Below, piece after piece: positions 37,247 to 49,600 of a stretch of DNA of 64,000 bases (position 1 is the stretch's first letter; each line of letters opens with the position of its first letter). The stretch comes from Hedera helix (lineage: Eukaryota > Streptophyta > Magnoliopsida > Apiales > Araliaceae), in assembly GCA_947179155.2 (NCBI GenBank), contig OX359265.1, forward strand, positions 57,795,540-57,859,539, written 5' to 3'. The translations under genes were made by a program, and so were the position numbers. The notes beneath the pieces are model-generated. The model saw nothing but the letters and a program-made list of their open reading frames with translations, had not been told where the DNA came from and ran no database searches.

Positions 37247-38240
37247 ACTATCCAAGTGATGAAATTTGAGTTCATAATGAGTTCGATTGAATTTTGTGGA
37301 CTTTATAGTTTATAATTAATGCACAAATTCTCTTACTTTATTCCGTCACTTGCGGGGCAAATTATATAAATGATCAACGTTTTTTAGGTGGGCAGAAGAC
37401 CAAGTCGTGTTCGTTATTAGTAGGAGTAGAAAATAAAAAAAGGGACTTTTGACTTATTGTTTGAAGCATGTATGTATGCATGCATCGCTTTTGTTGACTA
37501 ATGAATTAATACTACTCCTTCATTTGTGCTCCCAACTTCTGGTGGAATCAAATGGACGGTTCAAATCAGTGCCTAAACTGCTAGCTCGTTTCTTTTTCTT
37601 GTTTAATTGACACAAAAGTCGTTAAAGTCAAGTGAAATAAATTCAAGCAATCACTGTCTCAAAAGCAGGATTAATTTTTTATCACGACCCAAAATTACGT
37701 TAAGTGAATTAATCCCAACATTACACTTTTTAAAAATATTAAAAAAAAAAAAAAAGGAAAAGAAAAAAATTGGTTTCCTTTTTCTTTTAGTTGGACATGA
37801 GAAGACATCATAATGGGAAAATTGGTATCTTTCTTGAGATATTTCAAAATTGGCCATCTATTCCGTCCCTTCCAAATATAGATAGATATACAATTTTTTT
37901 TTCTATTTCAAAATTAGAGATATATTTTTAATTTTAAATTATCAAATTTCGTAAAAAAAATTAACATGTCGTTACTTATATCTTAAGTAGGCTGAATTAT
38001 ATCATGTAATTACTATTCCATTTTTGTCTAATGTTAGGAAAAAATTTAGAAAAGTAATTTATTTAAGAGAAGAAATCCTCATTTTGTAAATTTATTTTTA
38101 ATTTTGGAACATAAAATGATATGGCACGATCTGATTCGTAACATTTATCGACCGAAAGATCCTGATCTCTCATGGAATTGGGATGGACCATTCCCAAATC
38201 TCTACCGCCATATAAATTTCCAAATCCTCTTCTTTTTGGG
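37247..38240. other. gene-free stretch
   Basis: AT-rich with an A-run at 37740-37756. ATTCCGTCCCTTCCAAATAT at 37860 resembles a MITE end without a visible partner. No coding evidence. Confidence 0.4.
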
Positions 38241-38467
38241 TTTTAATTAGTTCGGGGAATAGACACTGGCTAATTATAACAATAAAAGACGATTGGCTTT
38301 AGAAGCTATTGGACCTAGGCCTTATATGGCCCACCTTGTTGCCAGTAATATTTTTAATTAGTTCGGGGGAATAGACTATGGCTAAATATAACAATACAAG
38401 TAAGTAGATCGGCTTTAGAAGCTATTGGACCTTGGTCTTATATGGCCCAGGTTGTTGCCAGAAATAT
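38241..38467. repeat. tandem duplication, 111-bp unit, two copies
   Basis: The block TTTTAATTAGTTCGGGG...AATAGAC...GGCTTTAGAAGCTATTGGACC...TTATATGGCCCA...TTGTTGCCAG occurs at 38241 and again at 38352, in the same orientation and directly adjacent, with roughly 85-90% identity. It is non-coding. Confidence 0.88.
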
Positions 38468-38818
38468 GGGGAAAATGTTAGAGATCATCAAATAATCAAT
38501 TAGCCCGATCCCCATTCTAATTGCACCCAGGCTAACTTAGCCATGACAACAGCCTCATTCGATCAAAGCATTACCCAGAAAAGAAAGTTGTAGTCGCTGC
38601 CTAGCTAGAGGCTTTTTCAGAATGAAGTGTGAATTCCTGTCTACCCCCACTTCCTTAGCCAATCTGTTTATTGAATTTTTGCAAGACCAAAATTTTAATA
38701 TTATATAAAATAATCCTTAAGATACTTCAACATAAATGTCAAGTTTTCAAAAACTGATAAATCTCAGAAAATTCTAGAAAGAAGAAGAAATAAATTTTAT
38801 TCCATTATATATATATAT

Positions 38819-39342
38819 AAACGCATCTGGTACTGTTTAAATAATGATCCAAAAAAGGAGATATATCGTCAGCTAGCGGGCAGGAGAAAAAATAAAATAA
38901 AATAAATACAAACCGCTAACTAAGTTAACTGGTGGAGGAAATTTTTATTTTTTATTTTTTCTAAAAGCCGCTAACGTAGTTACGGGTGGGATTTGAAAGG
39001 AAAAAAAAAACAATTCATGTACTACCCCGGCTGGAGAGAATTTTTTTTTTTTGATTTTTTTTTTTAAAGTAGCAACTTGCATAAAAAATAATAATAATAA
39101 TATTCTTCCAACCCGTTAACTATGTTAGCGGGTAGAGAGTTAATTAATATATTAAATTATTAATTTTTTTCAAATCCCACCTGTTAACTATGTTAGCGGC
39201 TTGTAAAAAAAAATTCTTCCGCCGGTTAACTTAGTTAACGGCTTGTATTTATTTTATTTTTTCTCCTGTCCGTTAACTTAGTTAACGACTAGTGATATAT
39301 CTCCTACCTCAGATCATTATTTAAACAGTACCAGATGCGTTT
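38819..39342. repeat. fold-back element with GTTAAC-rich subrepeats (524 bp)
   Basis: The first 31 bases (AAACGCATCTGGTACTGTTT then AAATAATGATC) are a perfect inverted match to the last 31. Inverted similarity continues inward for about 240 bases on each arm (AGGAGATATATC, CAGGAGAAAAAATAAAATAA, GTGGGATTTGAAA). Within the arms, CCGCTAAC/GTTAACTTAGTTAACGG-type palindromes recur at about 38915, 38975, 39112, 39182, 39222 and 39270. There is no coding sequence and no clear target duplication. The transcript would form a long hairpin. The superfamily is unknown; MULE-like or Foldback elements are possible. Confidence 0.88.
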
Positions 39343-40357
39343 GCTGAAATAGTAGATATAGCAAACGTTTGTTATAGATCATTCCCCGTATATATATATA
39401 TAGCTGATCAGAAGATGTAACTAACAATTATACATACAAAATATATATCCACCTACTAACAGATATCCTAGCAAACTAACTGCCTATTAACTTTAACTAT
39501 CAGGTGTACGTGAGCTGCATTACTTGTGAAGTTCCTTTTGTCATTTTTATGCGTTGAACCATTTGATGTTTTAGGCTAGGCTTAAAAGAGTTAATTGCTG
39601 AACGTCTAGCTTGTGTTATTGCACCAACTTGTGAAGTGTGATTACTGTCAATAGTCCCCCACAAAATTAAGGTCCACAAGAATTGTGAACTTCATCTTTG
39701 ACATAAGTGACCAATGAGAAAATTTGCCGAGTGACTTAAAAAAAATGTTAGCTAGTTGGTCTTTAGAAGATATAGCAGTGTGAAGAATATTTGCTCATTT
39801 TCTCGAATAAATGACAATCAATTTTGATGTGTATACGTTTTTGTTACAATATATGATATTTGGAATTTGATTTATATTATGTACGTTTACTATATAGTGT
39901 TTGTTCATTTTAATACGTTTGTGAAGTTGATTTATAACGTTTGAAATACGTTTTGATGTCCATTAATTCTGAGTTTGTTTCGTTTGTTAGTTTACTTAAT
40001 TGCTATTGAATAATTCATTTACGAAACTAATAAAATTCTCAAATCAAACACTATAATAGCTGCAAATCAAAACATGCACTATATGGTATTAAAAAATCAG
40101 CGTGCAAATAACTATTTTTCATCAAAACATTTATTTTGATTGAGCAGTCTCTATAAGTTAAATAATTAAGCTGTCGTATTCAAAATAATACATTAGTATT
40201 AATAAGTTCAAAAAAGATAAAGAGTAAAAATAACTTACTAGCTATAGCAGTACAATTTTAAATTGGGAGAGAAATTATTTTATTATTGAAGTAAAAAAGA
40301 CAACTTATTTAATAATATTATTGAAATGAAGGAACTAACTTATTAAATATAATACCC
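39343..40357. other. gene-free stretch left of the nested LTRs
   Basis: AT-rich, with scattered TACGTTT and AACGTTT motifs between 39840 and 39960. No coding or structured feature recognised. Confidence 0.4.
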
Positions 40358-41554
40358 CTTCATGTAATAACCATGAATTTCTCAAATAATTAAATTATAC
40401 TAGTGGAATAGCCCATAAGTTGAATTTAACAAGCTCGAGTCTTGTATGTTATTTATGTGTTGGTATTTTATAAACTAGCCCAACCTAGTAGTCCATAATA
40501 ATTAATAAGGCAAGTCTAATTGTGTAATACCCCGAATTTTATGAAATACAAAATTTAATTTTCTTCATATATATATTTTTTTCCTGAAATAGTAGGTGGT
40601 TAAATTAATAAGGTTAAAAGTTAAGGATGTTATGTGTAAATTTTATTATGTCGGACAATATTCGTTTGGTCGGAGAATATTCGTTTTGTCGGGGAATATT
40701 CGATTCGTACGACGGCGCCGAAATAACAAAATAATGGTGGACCCCCACAACGACTTATTATCGAATATAGAAAGCGACATACGTAACATTTTTAAATAAA
40801 TATAGTCAACGGTATAATCATCTTGAACTGTTAAAATATCTGACGGTAAAGGAATAGTAACATACGGTATTGCACAGTAGCACACGGTATTACACAGTAG
40901 CACACGGTATTACATAGTGTTCATATTATTAAACTGATAAAGTGGTTATTGTACTATATTGACTTTATTGAACCAATAATTGTCACATGCATAATAATTC
41001 ATATTATTGAGTTGATAATTGTCACAGTAGCATATGCACAATAATTCACATTACTGAATCAATAATTGTCACTACACAGTAACGTGTTATTTTCTTATCT
41101 ATTTTTAGCATTTTTGTTATCTCTTTTATGATATTGATTAAACTGTTGTATTCTATTATTAGTTGATTTTCCTGTTTATCTAACTCGAAAAGCCAACTAC
41201 ACTGCATTTACAACAATTAACTATAATAATGAATAATTGTGAATTATTGTTGAATAATTGAATTGATAAAGTTATTTGTTTTTATTATGATAAATTATAT
41301 AAAGTTATTTGTTTTTATTATGATAAATTATATAAAGTTGTTTGTTTTTATATATAAAGTTAATTGATTTATTTAAAGTTAGTTGTTTTATATATAAAAT
41401 AAATTGAATGGTATAGATTAAAAGATGATCTTTAAATGAATGGTTTAGATTAAGGAAATCTTGAAAGATGAAATGAGTGGTATGGATTAAACATTATCTT
41501 GAAATATACGGTTTGGATTAAATTAGGAAATCTTGGTGATGATAAGATTTTTGC

Positions 41555-41563
41555 TATAAATAG
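41555..41563 (+). promoter_or_regulatory. putative TATA box of the inner LTR
   Basis: TATAAATAG, followed about 60 bases later by TCCTTTCTTTCACTTTCC, a pyrimidine-rich stretch typical of a plant transcript leader. Confidence 0.5.
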
Positions 41564-41840
41564 AGGCCTTAACTTAAGGATTTTTCATAAAAACTTCCTT
41601 GCTTATCCTTTCTTTCACTTTCCAAATATTTCTTTGTATAAGTTCTCTTTGAGTGTGCTAAAGTCATCTTGAGTATTTGTAAAGATCTGTAAGTGTACGA
41701 GTTCATATCTAGTCACGTGTTAAGGTAAGGGATACCATCTTTTTCATCTTCCATTATTCAAACTTACTATGGTAAGGGTATATCAATATTTGATTCTCGA
41801 AAATAATATCGTTTCTTTCTTACTCATAAAATGTGCCATT

Positions 41841-42065
41841 TATTTCCATGTATTAAATTGTGGGAATAACCTTACGGCGCGGATTATCGCCTGTTGGTGA
41901 ATAACCTTTCGTATTTATTTCCATGTATTAAATTGTGGGAATAACCTTACGGCGCGGATTATCGCCTGTTGGTGAATAACCTTTCGTATTCATTCCTTAT
42001 TAATCTCTGAGAATAACCTGACTACGCGGACTACTACATGTTTGGTGAATTACTCTTCGTATTCA
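41841..42065. repeat. 75-bp tandem duplication plus degenerate third copy, within the inner LTR
   Basis: TATTTCCATGTATTAAATTG...GGAATAACCTTACGGCGCGG...TTGGTGAATAACCTTTCGTA occurs at 41841 and, almost identically, at 41916. A diverged third unit (GAGAATAACCTGACTACGCG) follows at about 42005. Confidence 0.9.
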
Positions 42066-43374
42066 TTTCTTATTTGTCTCTTGTTGGTAAAGTTTCCTGA
42101 AATGATTATATATTCTTTAATAGTTTGCGCTTCATCTAATATCATTTCAACTGAACCTTTCTATTTTTCTAAATCTTTCTATTGAACCTTAACTGTTATT
42201 ATAAACTGTGGATCTTAAATATCATTCTTGAATTTTAGTCCACATCATGTTGTCAATTTGGACATTATTTGAATCTGCACAAAGTAAAGTCATAAACTTT
42301 CGATATTTATTGATCATACTGTTTCTTCTGATTCATCATCTATATCACGGTTGTTATTCTAATCATCAAGAACCATGTTGTTGTGAATATCTGTGGCCTG
42401 GGGCACAGTTGATACGATAAAGGCGATATATTTATTGTGCCTTTTAGGGCACGTGGTGAATATTCTCTTTGGCCTGGGGCAAAGATGAACTGTTGTTGGT
42501 ATGATTATGACCAAAGGCTGAAAACTGGTATAATCATTACCGTTGGGTTATATTTGAATATTTTTGGCTCGTAATGCAAAGATGAACTATTGACTGGCAT
42601 GATTAAAATCAGGAACTAAAAATTTATATTATCATGACCAGCGGTGTTTAAGATGATAAAAATTGATAATGTTTTTCCTAAAAAGAGAATCGAGTGGACA
42701 ATATAGTCTGCATTATTCTTCTAATAGATTGCTCATTCCGCTGCTATTATTGATACAAAGCTTATTGTCTATTATATTCAATTAAGAACTCATCTGTTGA
42801 AGGCTAATGATAATTTATTTGTCGTTATCTTAGTCATGATATTTCTTACTGGGTTATTTGAGCTCATCATTTCTTTTGTTCCATTGTTTTTCAGAAAAAG
42901 AGAGAGTAGCCGGGTCTAGCGGGGGAATGGAGTGACGGTCCGAGTGATAGCTATTGTAGTCTTCACATGTTGAATATAGTGTGGAAATAATAGTGAAGAC
43001 TTAGTTGTGTATTATTGAGTTTTGCATTTCTATCCTATGTACTATTTGTATTAAAGTTTATGTATTTTATGGCGTCTCAAATTGGGCTATGTAGGCCTAG
43101 ATTTGGGGGCGTCACAAATTGTATTATATACTAAGTCCAAATAAATTACTAAACTAAGTTAAATGAAATTAACCTTGTAGTTCATGAACATATATAATAG
43201 TTAGTCCATGTTATATTTAAATTAGTCAAATGCTTAATTTAATTTCAAGTATCATAACTTAGTCAATGTTAACCCAATGAAAGTAATTAATTGAGTCAAA
43301 ACAAATTAAATGTATGAGCCCAATAGAATAAACCAAATTGACCTAATATGGAGCCCAATATAAAGTCATAATTG

Positions 43375-43378
<4 letters not shown>

Positions 43379-43452
<74 letters not shown>
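43379..43452. repeat. (TA)n microsatellite in the outer LTR
   Basis: About 37 uninterrupted TA dinucleotides. A run of this length is likely to be length-polymorphic and prone to assembly error. Confidence 0.97.
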
Positions 43453-43456
<4 letters not shown>

Positions 43457-43720
43457 AGAAAAAATAAATAAAAAATGAGAGCAATATTAGGCCATTTGGC
43501 TAACCACTTTAGGGTCCCACAAGGGCGGAGTGCTAGCTTTTTGGTTACTTCATTTACACACTAAAGAAAACTTCACTCAATTGCCATAAAGGAATGCAAG
43601 CAACATGTTAATCACCTAGTCAATCAAATCATCAATCCATCAAATAGTAAACACGTTTAAGCAGTTTAATTGACTTGATGTTAGTTATTTAGGGGGGTTA
43701 ATGATGCAATCATAGACTTA

Positions 43721-43728
43721 TATAAATA
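43721..43728 (+). promoter_or_regulatory. putative TATA box of the outer LTR
   Basis: TATAAATA, followed about 70 bases later by AGAGAGTTTTCTAGAGAGAA, mirroring the layout of the LTR at 3933-8882. Confidence 0.5.
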
Positions 43729-46192
43729 AGACATTCACTAAGTTTGGCTAGGTTGTTAGTATTTTTGCTATAAACACAAAAGAGAGTTTTCTAGAGAGAA
43801 AAGTTGAGAGAGTTGTTGAAGGTTGAGAGTTAAAAGTTCAGAGATGAGCTTCGGTGTATGTCACTTAGTCTCACAACCGACTTTAGAAGGAGAAAAAGAA
43901 GAGTATCCAAGTCTAGATTGTTTTAAAGTGTTATTTTCTTTAATTTTGTATTTATTATGTGAAAGCCTTTGATGTGTATATATTTTTAAACTTTATAATA
44001 CCAGATCTATGTTTTATATGATGTTTCATGCTTGGTTGTGTTCAATTAGTGTTTTGATGTGCTTGGTTGGTAAAGAAAAGCAATAAAGGTTTTATGAAAA
44101 CAAATTTGAAAACCCTATAATTTAAGTCCACTACACATAGCCGCTGTTTTCAAACCATATCTTATTTTTGAGATCCGTCAATTTTGTTGAATAGATCTAT
44201 GAGTTTCCTAAAAGACTTAATTAGATTCACTTAAAAACATTAAACGAGTTGTCCGTAGTGAGTTTTCTACCAAAACAGTTTCTGTCGAAAAAATCTGAAG
44301 AACCTACTGGCCAGAATATTTCGTAAGCTGTTTTGGCTAGTTAATGTGCTCTAAAAATTCTGTACTTCTGGATTATGAAAATATATGTTGTTATTGACCT
44401 ACTATCCAAAAAATGAGTTTATTCCAACGTTCGGATGAGTGAAATATGACCCAATTAACATTTTACATTTAAAAAAAAAACTATTATAACTTGAGTATTA
44501 TAGCTCATAAAATTATGATTTTTTTTTGTGGAATCAGTATGTGTTGAGATGTAGATACCGTGTAAATTTTGTCACATTCTGATATAAATATTATTTTTGA
44601 TAAATGTTGTTATTTTGGACAGAAATGACCTATTTAAAAATAGAAAATGAACTTGAAAGATTACAAGGAAGTTATTTTGTGAGTAAAATATATTATACTA
44701 AAGATATAATGTAAATTAAGTCATAAAATTATAAAATATAATTTTATCGACTAATAGATGTTAAAATAAGTTAATAAGACTAATCAAGGGTAATTTAGTT
44801 ATTTTTTTAAAATATGACAATAATGGCATGATTTGTTATTAAATGAATTGGATTATGAGAATTAAACAATTAAATTAAATTATTTAATAGTGTGTTGGCT
44901 AGTAGTTGAATAAAAGTTTATTATTTAATGATGTAATAATAAATTATTTTAAAATCAATTTTAAATAATTTTGAATATTAAGTAGTATATTACTTAATCA
45001 TTATGAGTAACATTAAAATGATTTAAATCATTTGAGAAGAGTTAAACATTATTAACTATTACAAAATTAATAAAATGATTAGTAATATTAGAAAATAAAT
45101 AAAATATTATTAAATAATTAATAATATTAGAAAATAAATAAAATATTATTAAATAATTAATAATATTATAAAATAAATAAAATATTAAAAATATTAAAGA
45201 CTTAATAAAATATTGTTAAATGGTTAATAATATTATAAAACAGTTTAAAAGATATTAAATTATTAATATTTTTGTAAGAGAATAAAATATTATAAAAAGA
45301 TAATAATATTTTTAAGTGTTTGATATTTTTTTATGTGAGTAAATGTTAGTAACTAAAGACGATTAAATGTTATAAATCTGAATCAATGTGTATTACTAAT
45401 TGGAAGATCATTATTATCAATGGTTAGGTCTTTTTAAAGTGAGTAATTTAAATTGCATTAGCAGTAATTCGCTGACATGACAAGTTTTCTATATTTAAAC
45501 TTGTATTTATTTTATAATAAAAATTAATCCACATCAATGTTGTTCATGTATTCGCACATAATGTATTTGAAACTTTATAATTTATTTGATTTATGAACTG
45601 TTTAAGAATGTCTAAACTAGTTATTTTGGTTAGACACTACATGTATAAATTCATTAACTTGAATAATTTTATAATAACTTATCCTAACTATTGGTTGGTG
45701 CAAATTCTTATCGTAAGATTGAGAACGAACAAACTTAAATAAGGGAATTATATTTGGGAAATCAACATTTGCGCAATATATTTGAATGTTATGTATATAC
45801 ATAGGGTACAAGAAGGCTGATCTCCTCAAATACCAAAACAATAAAATAATCAGATACATATCTCATTTACCTTAAGTATTAATTAATGGTCCTTAAAGAG
45901 CACTCAACAGTAAAGACTAAATCAGGACAAGAAAAAATCTAAAGAATATAAATCGCATGCTAATAGTATTCTTTAATAGTTATTTGAATGTTGTAAATCT
46001 TTTGTAAACTCTTAAGATATGTTATAAGACATTGAAATTGTATTACCTTTTGTAAATAACATATATGTATTATTCCGTTAAGTTTAATGAAACTATATAA
46101 TTAGTTGATATTTATGTATTAAATTGTGAGCACTGAATTCAAAATTATGAAACCTAAATTTAGGGGCGTTACACTTCATTTCTTAAATTAGA

Positions 46193-46366
46193 TATACTTT
46201 ATTTTTTTTTACTTTGTTTTAAAATTAAAGATATATTTTAAAACCAAAATTAAGTATATATAGTAATATAGATGTGTTTATATACTTTATTTTTTTTAGT
46301 GTGTTTTAAAATTAAAGATATATTTTAAAACCAAAATTAATTATATATAGTAATATAGATGTTTTG
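46193..46366. repeat. 87-bp tandem duplication between the LTR and the tRNA gene
   Basis: TTTTAAAATTAAAGATATAT followed by TTTAAAACCAAAATTAA and TATATAGTAATATAGATG occurs twice, 87 bases apart (for example at 46221 and 46308). It starts just right of the CTTCA target duplication of the outer LTR. Confidence 0.88.
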
Positions 46367-46403
46367 TAAACAAATAAACAAAGGGGGGGAAAGGCCCCAA
46401 ATA

Positions 46404-46475
46404 AGGGCCCAACCGGGTTCGAACCGGTGACCTCTTGATCTGCAGTGAAATGCTCTACCACTGAGCTATAGACCC
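46404..46475 (-). tRNA. tRNA-Cys (GCA anticodon), with an anticodon-stem mismatch
   Basis: Read on the minus strand this is a 72-nt cloverleaf. The acceptor stem is GGGTCTA paired with TGGGCCC (two G-U wobbles), and the discriminator is T. D arm: AGCTCAGTGGTAGAGC. Anticodon loop: CTGCAGA (GCA, Cys). T arm: CCGGTTCGAACCCGG. Internal promoters are present: A box TAGCTCAGTGG and B box GGTTCGAACCC. The anticodon stem TTTCA/TCAAG has a C-C mismatch at 30-40, where a G-C pair is usual. No TTTT terminator occurs within about 65 nt downstream. The gene may be functional or a slightly degenerate copy. It has no intron. It is divergent from the RPC3 gene, 151 bases from its start codon. Confidence 0.9.
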
Positions 46476-46626
46476 CGGACAAGAGGAAAAAAACCTAATT
46501 GTTATAGATACCAAAACAAGCATACAAACACTAGTTTTCCAACACTGCCTTTCCCGCCCCTCCCATTCTTCCAGACGGGAGGTCGCTCCTTTGACAAGGA
46601 GCAGCCCAAAAAACGGAAAACCTAAC

Positions 46627-49600
46627 ATGGCTATATCGCCGTCGCAGCACGGTATCAAGCTCGCCGTTTATCTTATCTCATCATATTTTGGTGATATTGT
46701 CTCTGTTAGTACTTCTCTTTCTCTCTCTTTACTACCGATTGCTTGCTATGAATATGCCATAAAAGATTAAACTTAGATGTCTACTCATCAATTTTCTCTT
46801 TGTAATCGTTTTATTAATTTTTCCCTGTAAGTAAACTGATTCTAATCGATTTGTTAAATATTTTAGTTTTATATTGCAATTATGTATACAGAAAGTTTGT
46901 GAATGTCTTCTCCGCAAAGGAATCCTACCGCTCGGACAGATTATCAAATTCACCGAGCTCAGTAAACAGAACGTGGTGAATTCTCTCCTCGTTCTTATTC
47001 AACACAATTGTGTTCAAGCCTTTGCTATCCAAATAGAAGGTACTATTTAAAAACCCTAGAAACTGAATAGAAGCTCAAATAATTATCTGATACATATGGT
47101 GTAACTTTAGTTCTACAAATTCATAAAATCGGATAATTCCATGTTTAGGGTTAACTAATTTCAGTATAAAACACCGCATTCATAGTTAATGTATATGAAT
47201 GCAGGTAATTTTGGAGATGCGCCAAGGATTGTAACTCAGTATATGGTGTTGTTTGATAACATCATCCATCACATGAGGTTTCCAAAATTTATTGCAATCG
47301 TATCTGAGGAGCTGGGTAAAGAGGTGAGTTTGATGTGGATTTTATGATTGAATATTAGTATATATTTTTGTAGTTTGGTGTAACTTGTGAATATTGATTG
47401 ATTGGGTTTTGTTTTTGATTTTGGCTTTGGCAGTGTGAAGAGGTTTTTGAGGGGTTGCTACAACACGGTAGACTTTCAGTAAATCAAATTGCAGATAGGC
47501 ATAAGGAGACATCAAGTCTCGATGGAGGCAAGTTTGTAGTGTATATTTCCATTGCGTTAAATTGAGAAGTTATCCTCACTACAACCTTAAAGCTGACAGT
47601 TAATCAAAGTTATAGAAAAACAATAGAAAATCTTCAAATTTATGATGTGAGGCTTTATTAGGCTGTATATGAGCTAATGGCTTTTCTAGTATACTTTTGG
47701 TGATACATAATATTGTTTGGTGTATTATTTCAACTTACAAAAGCTGTCACATTTACTTCAGCGATTCAGTTATATACTATTTTGAAGGAAGAGCTTGAAG
47801 CAGTTCTAGTTATATCAATAGCACACCTAAAACTGTTATAGATAGTTATGCCTAGCTAACTACCTCTCGCATGACATGTGGTCTGTATATCAAACATAGA
47901 GCCTCTGTTTCCTTAATTACATATTTTTCTTGAAACCCTTCCCCATTCTGAAAGTTGGCGAGGAAGTACATGTGACTGTGAGGATATGTTTATATAAGAT
48001 GTGAAATTAAAGTATTTTCATGTAGTTTGAAAGGAATATAAATCAAAAATACGTAGCTATGGAAAACATGCATACAACGACCCATATAAAATTATTCGCT
48101 ATTAACCCATATAAAATTATTCCCTATTTTCATGTCAACAGAATTATGTTGTATGAATCGGAGTTCTTCTGTTATTGATTGGAATGCGGGTTTGGTTTCT
48201 GTTAAAGAAAAAATAGGCAGCTTTTTATAGGAGTCGGTTGTTATTCATTCATTTTGTTTATTCTAATTAAATAAATAAATATTTAATAATCCTTTTCACT
48301 TTTGTTTAATGATTAATATATTATTAAATCAAACCTTTAACATTTATTTCTTCTTCTTTCTTCCCCTCTTACCCCTCCATTAGTGGAAAGGCATTTAAAT
48401 TTTCTTTTGTTAAAATTCATTACATTGTTTATCCAGGAAATTCTACAGCTTTGGAAGCTTTACACGGAAGTTTTAATAAACTTGTGAATGCCCGATATGT
48501 GGAACGTTGTCCAGCTCACGAACCATTTCTTGCTCCACCAGCTGAAGAAGAAACTCCTGCAAAGAAAAGAAGTGCTAAATCCACTAAGGTAGTTGTCTCT
48601 TTCGGACCAAGTGTATGGTCTGATGATTTTTTTGTGGTAACAGGGAAACTTGTGACTTACACAGACGGTAGTGGCTACTTTTGATGTTCAGACACTTTTC
48701 CCCTAATTATTCTGTCTGGCAGAAGACTCGTAATTCTGTTAAGGTTTCGACGGTGAAATTTTGTCTAGAAGCTGTAGAAAATTTTGCATTACTATAGCTT
48801 AGATTAATGATTGAGAATTATGTTCCCTTATAACACTTTCTTGCAGATTTTTGTAAAACAGTACATGTGGAAAGGGTTGACTTAGTTGAAGATTCACCTT
48901 CCATTTCTTCTTGTTAGGTGGTGAAGAAACTCTTTAGTAAGGGGTATATATGACCTTTGTTCAAATCAGTAGCTTGTCTTTTTATAGGAGGTAGTATACT
49001 GTAGATACTACACCTGAAATTTTAATGCTATTATCATAATCATCATTAATATTATTGACTAAGCAAATTCAAGTTGGTGTCTTAGTTTCTTATTATTTAT
49101 CATCGCTAATAGGATACTTTCCATTTACTTACTGTTCTGGGAAAAATTGCATTTTTTGGATCCTAAATTGGTAAATGAATGATGATTGCAGATGGCAGAA
49201 GAGACTCTCGAGGCTCGTGCTTTGGCAGAAGCAGCTCCTATGGATTCAGTTAGATTTTTAGTTGAAACAGATATATTGACTGATGTTCCTGGGCAAAGTA
49301 GCAATGAAAATCCCACTAGTGTGACAGTTGGAGAGAAGGTTGATCTAATGAATTTACTCTAAGATACATTTTTTAATCAAATAGGCTGATTAATATGTTG
49401 ACATTTACAGCGTAAGCAAGAAAGCATGGAGTTGGATACAGAAACATGGGCTACTAATAAAAAGAAAGAAGTTCTGTGGCGCGTCAATTTTGAAGAGTTT
49501 GTACGATGCCTCAGGCATAAGGTCAGCATCTCTGTGAGTTCTTACGTACAACCAATGACAGCATTCTTTTGATTGCTGAATATTATTATACTCTGATCAT

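Larger units (their letters stand above)
40523..43116 (+). mobile_element. inner solo LTR (2.59 kb) nested in the outer LTR
   Basis: Starts TGTAATACCCCGAATTTT and ends GATTTGGGGGCGTCACA. The perfect 5-bp duplication AATTG lies at 40518-40522 and 43117-43121. It contains a TATA box at 41555, three short CACAGTAGCACACGGTATTA-type repeats (40870-40915), a 75-bp tandem duplication (41841 onward), and TGGCCTGGGGCA repeats near 42395 and 42470. It is a different subfamily from the outer LTR apart from the shared terminal motifs. It must have inserted after the outer element and then been reduced to a solo LTR. Confidence 0.92.
40363..46173 (+). mobile_element. outer solo LTR (about 3.2 kb without the nested insert)
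   Basis: Starts TGTAATAACCATG and ends TTTAGGGGCGTTACA. The perfect 5-bp duplication CTTCA lies at 40358-40362 and 46174-46178. The element is interrupted at 40523 by another LTR. Once the insert and its target duplication are removed, the remaining length is about 3.21 kb. It has a TATA box at 43721, an A/G-rich putative leader, an AT-rich repetitive tail (44880-45330), and the AGGCTGATCTCCT-like block near 45814 shared with the LTR ending at 1619. No internal retrotransposon genes are present. It is a member of the same broad long-LTR group as 3933-8882. Confidence 0.88.

Noticed and set aside
40870..40915. Regularly spaced CACAGTAGCACACGGTATTA units, considered as a CRISPR-like or satellite array
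   Set aside because: Only about three short direct repeats inside a solo LTR, with no spacer logic. The genome is a plant.
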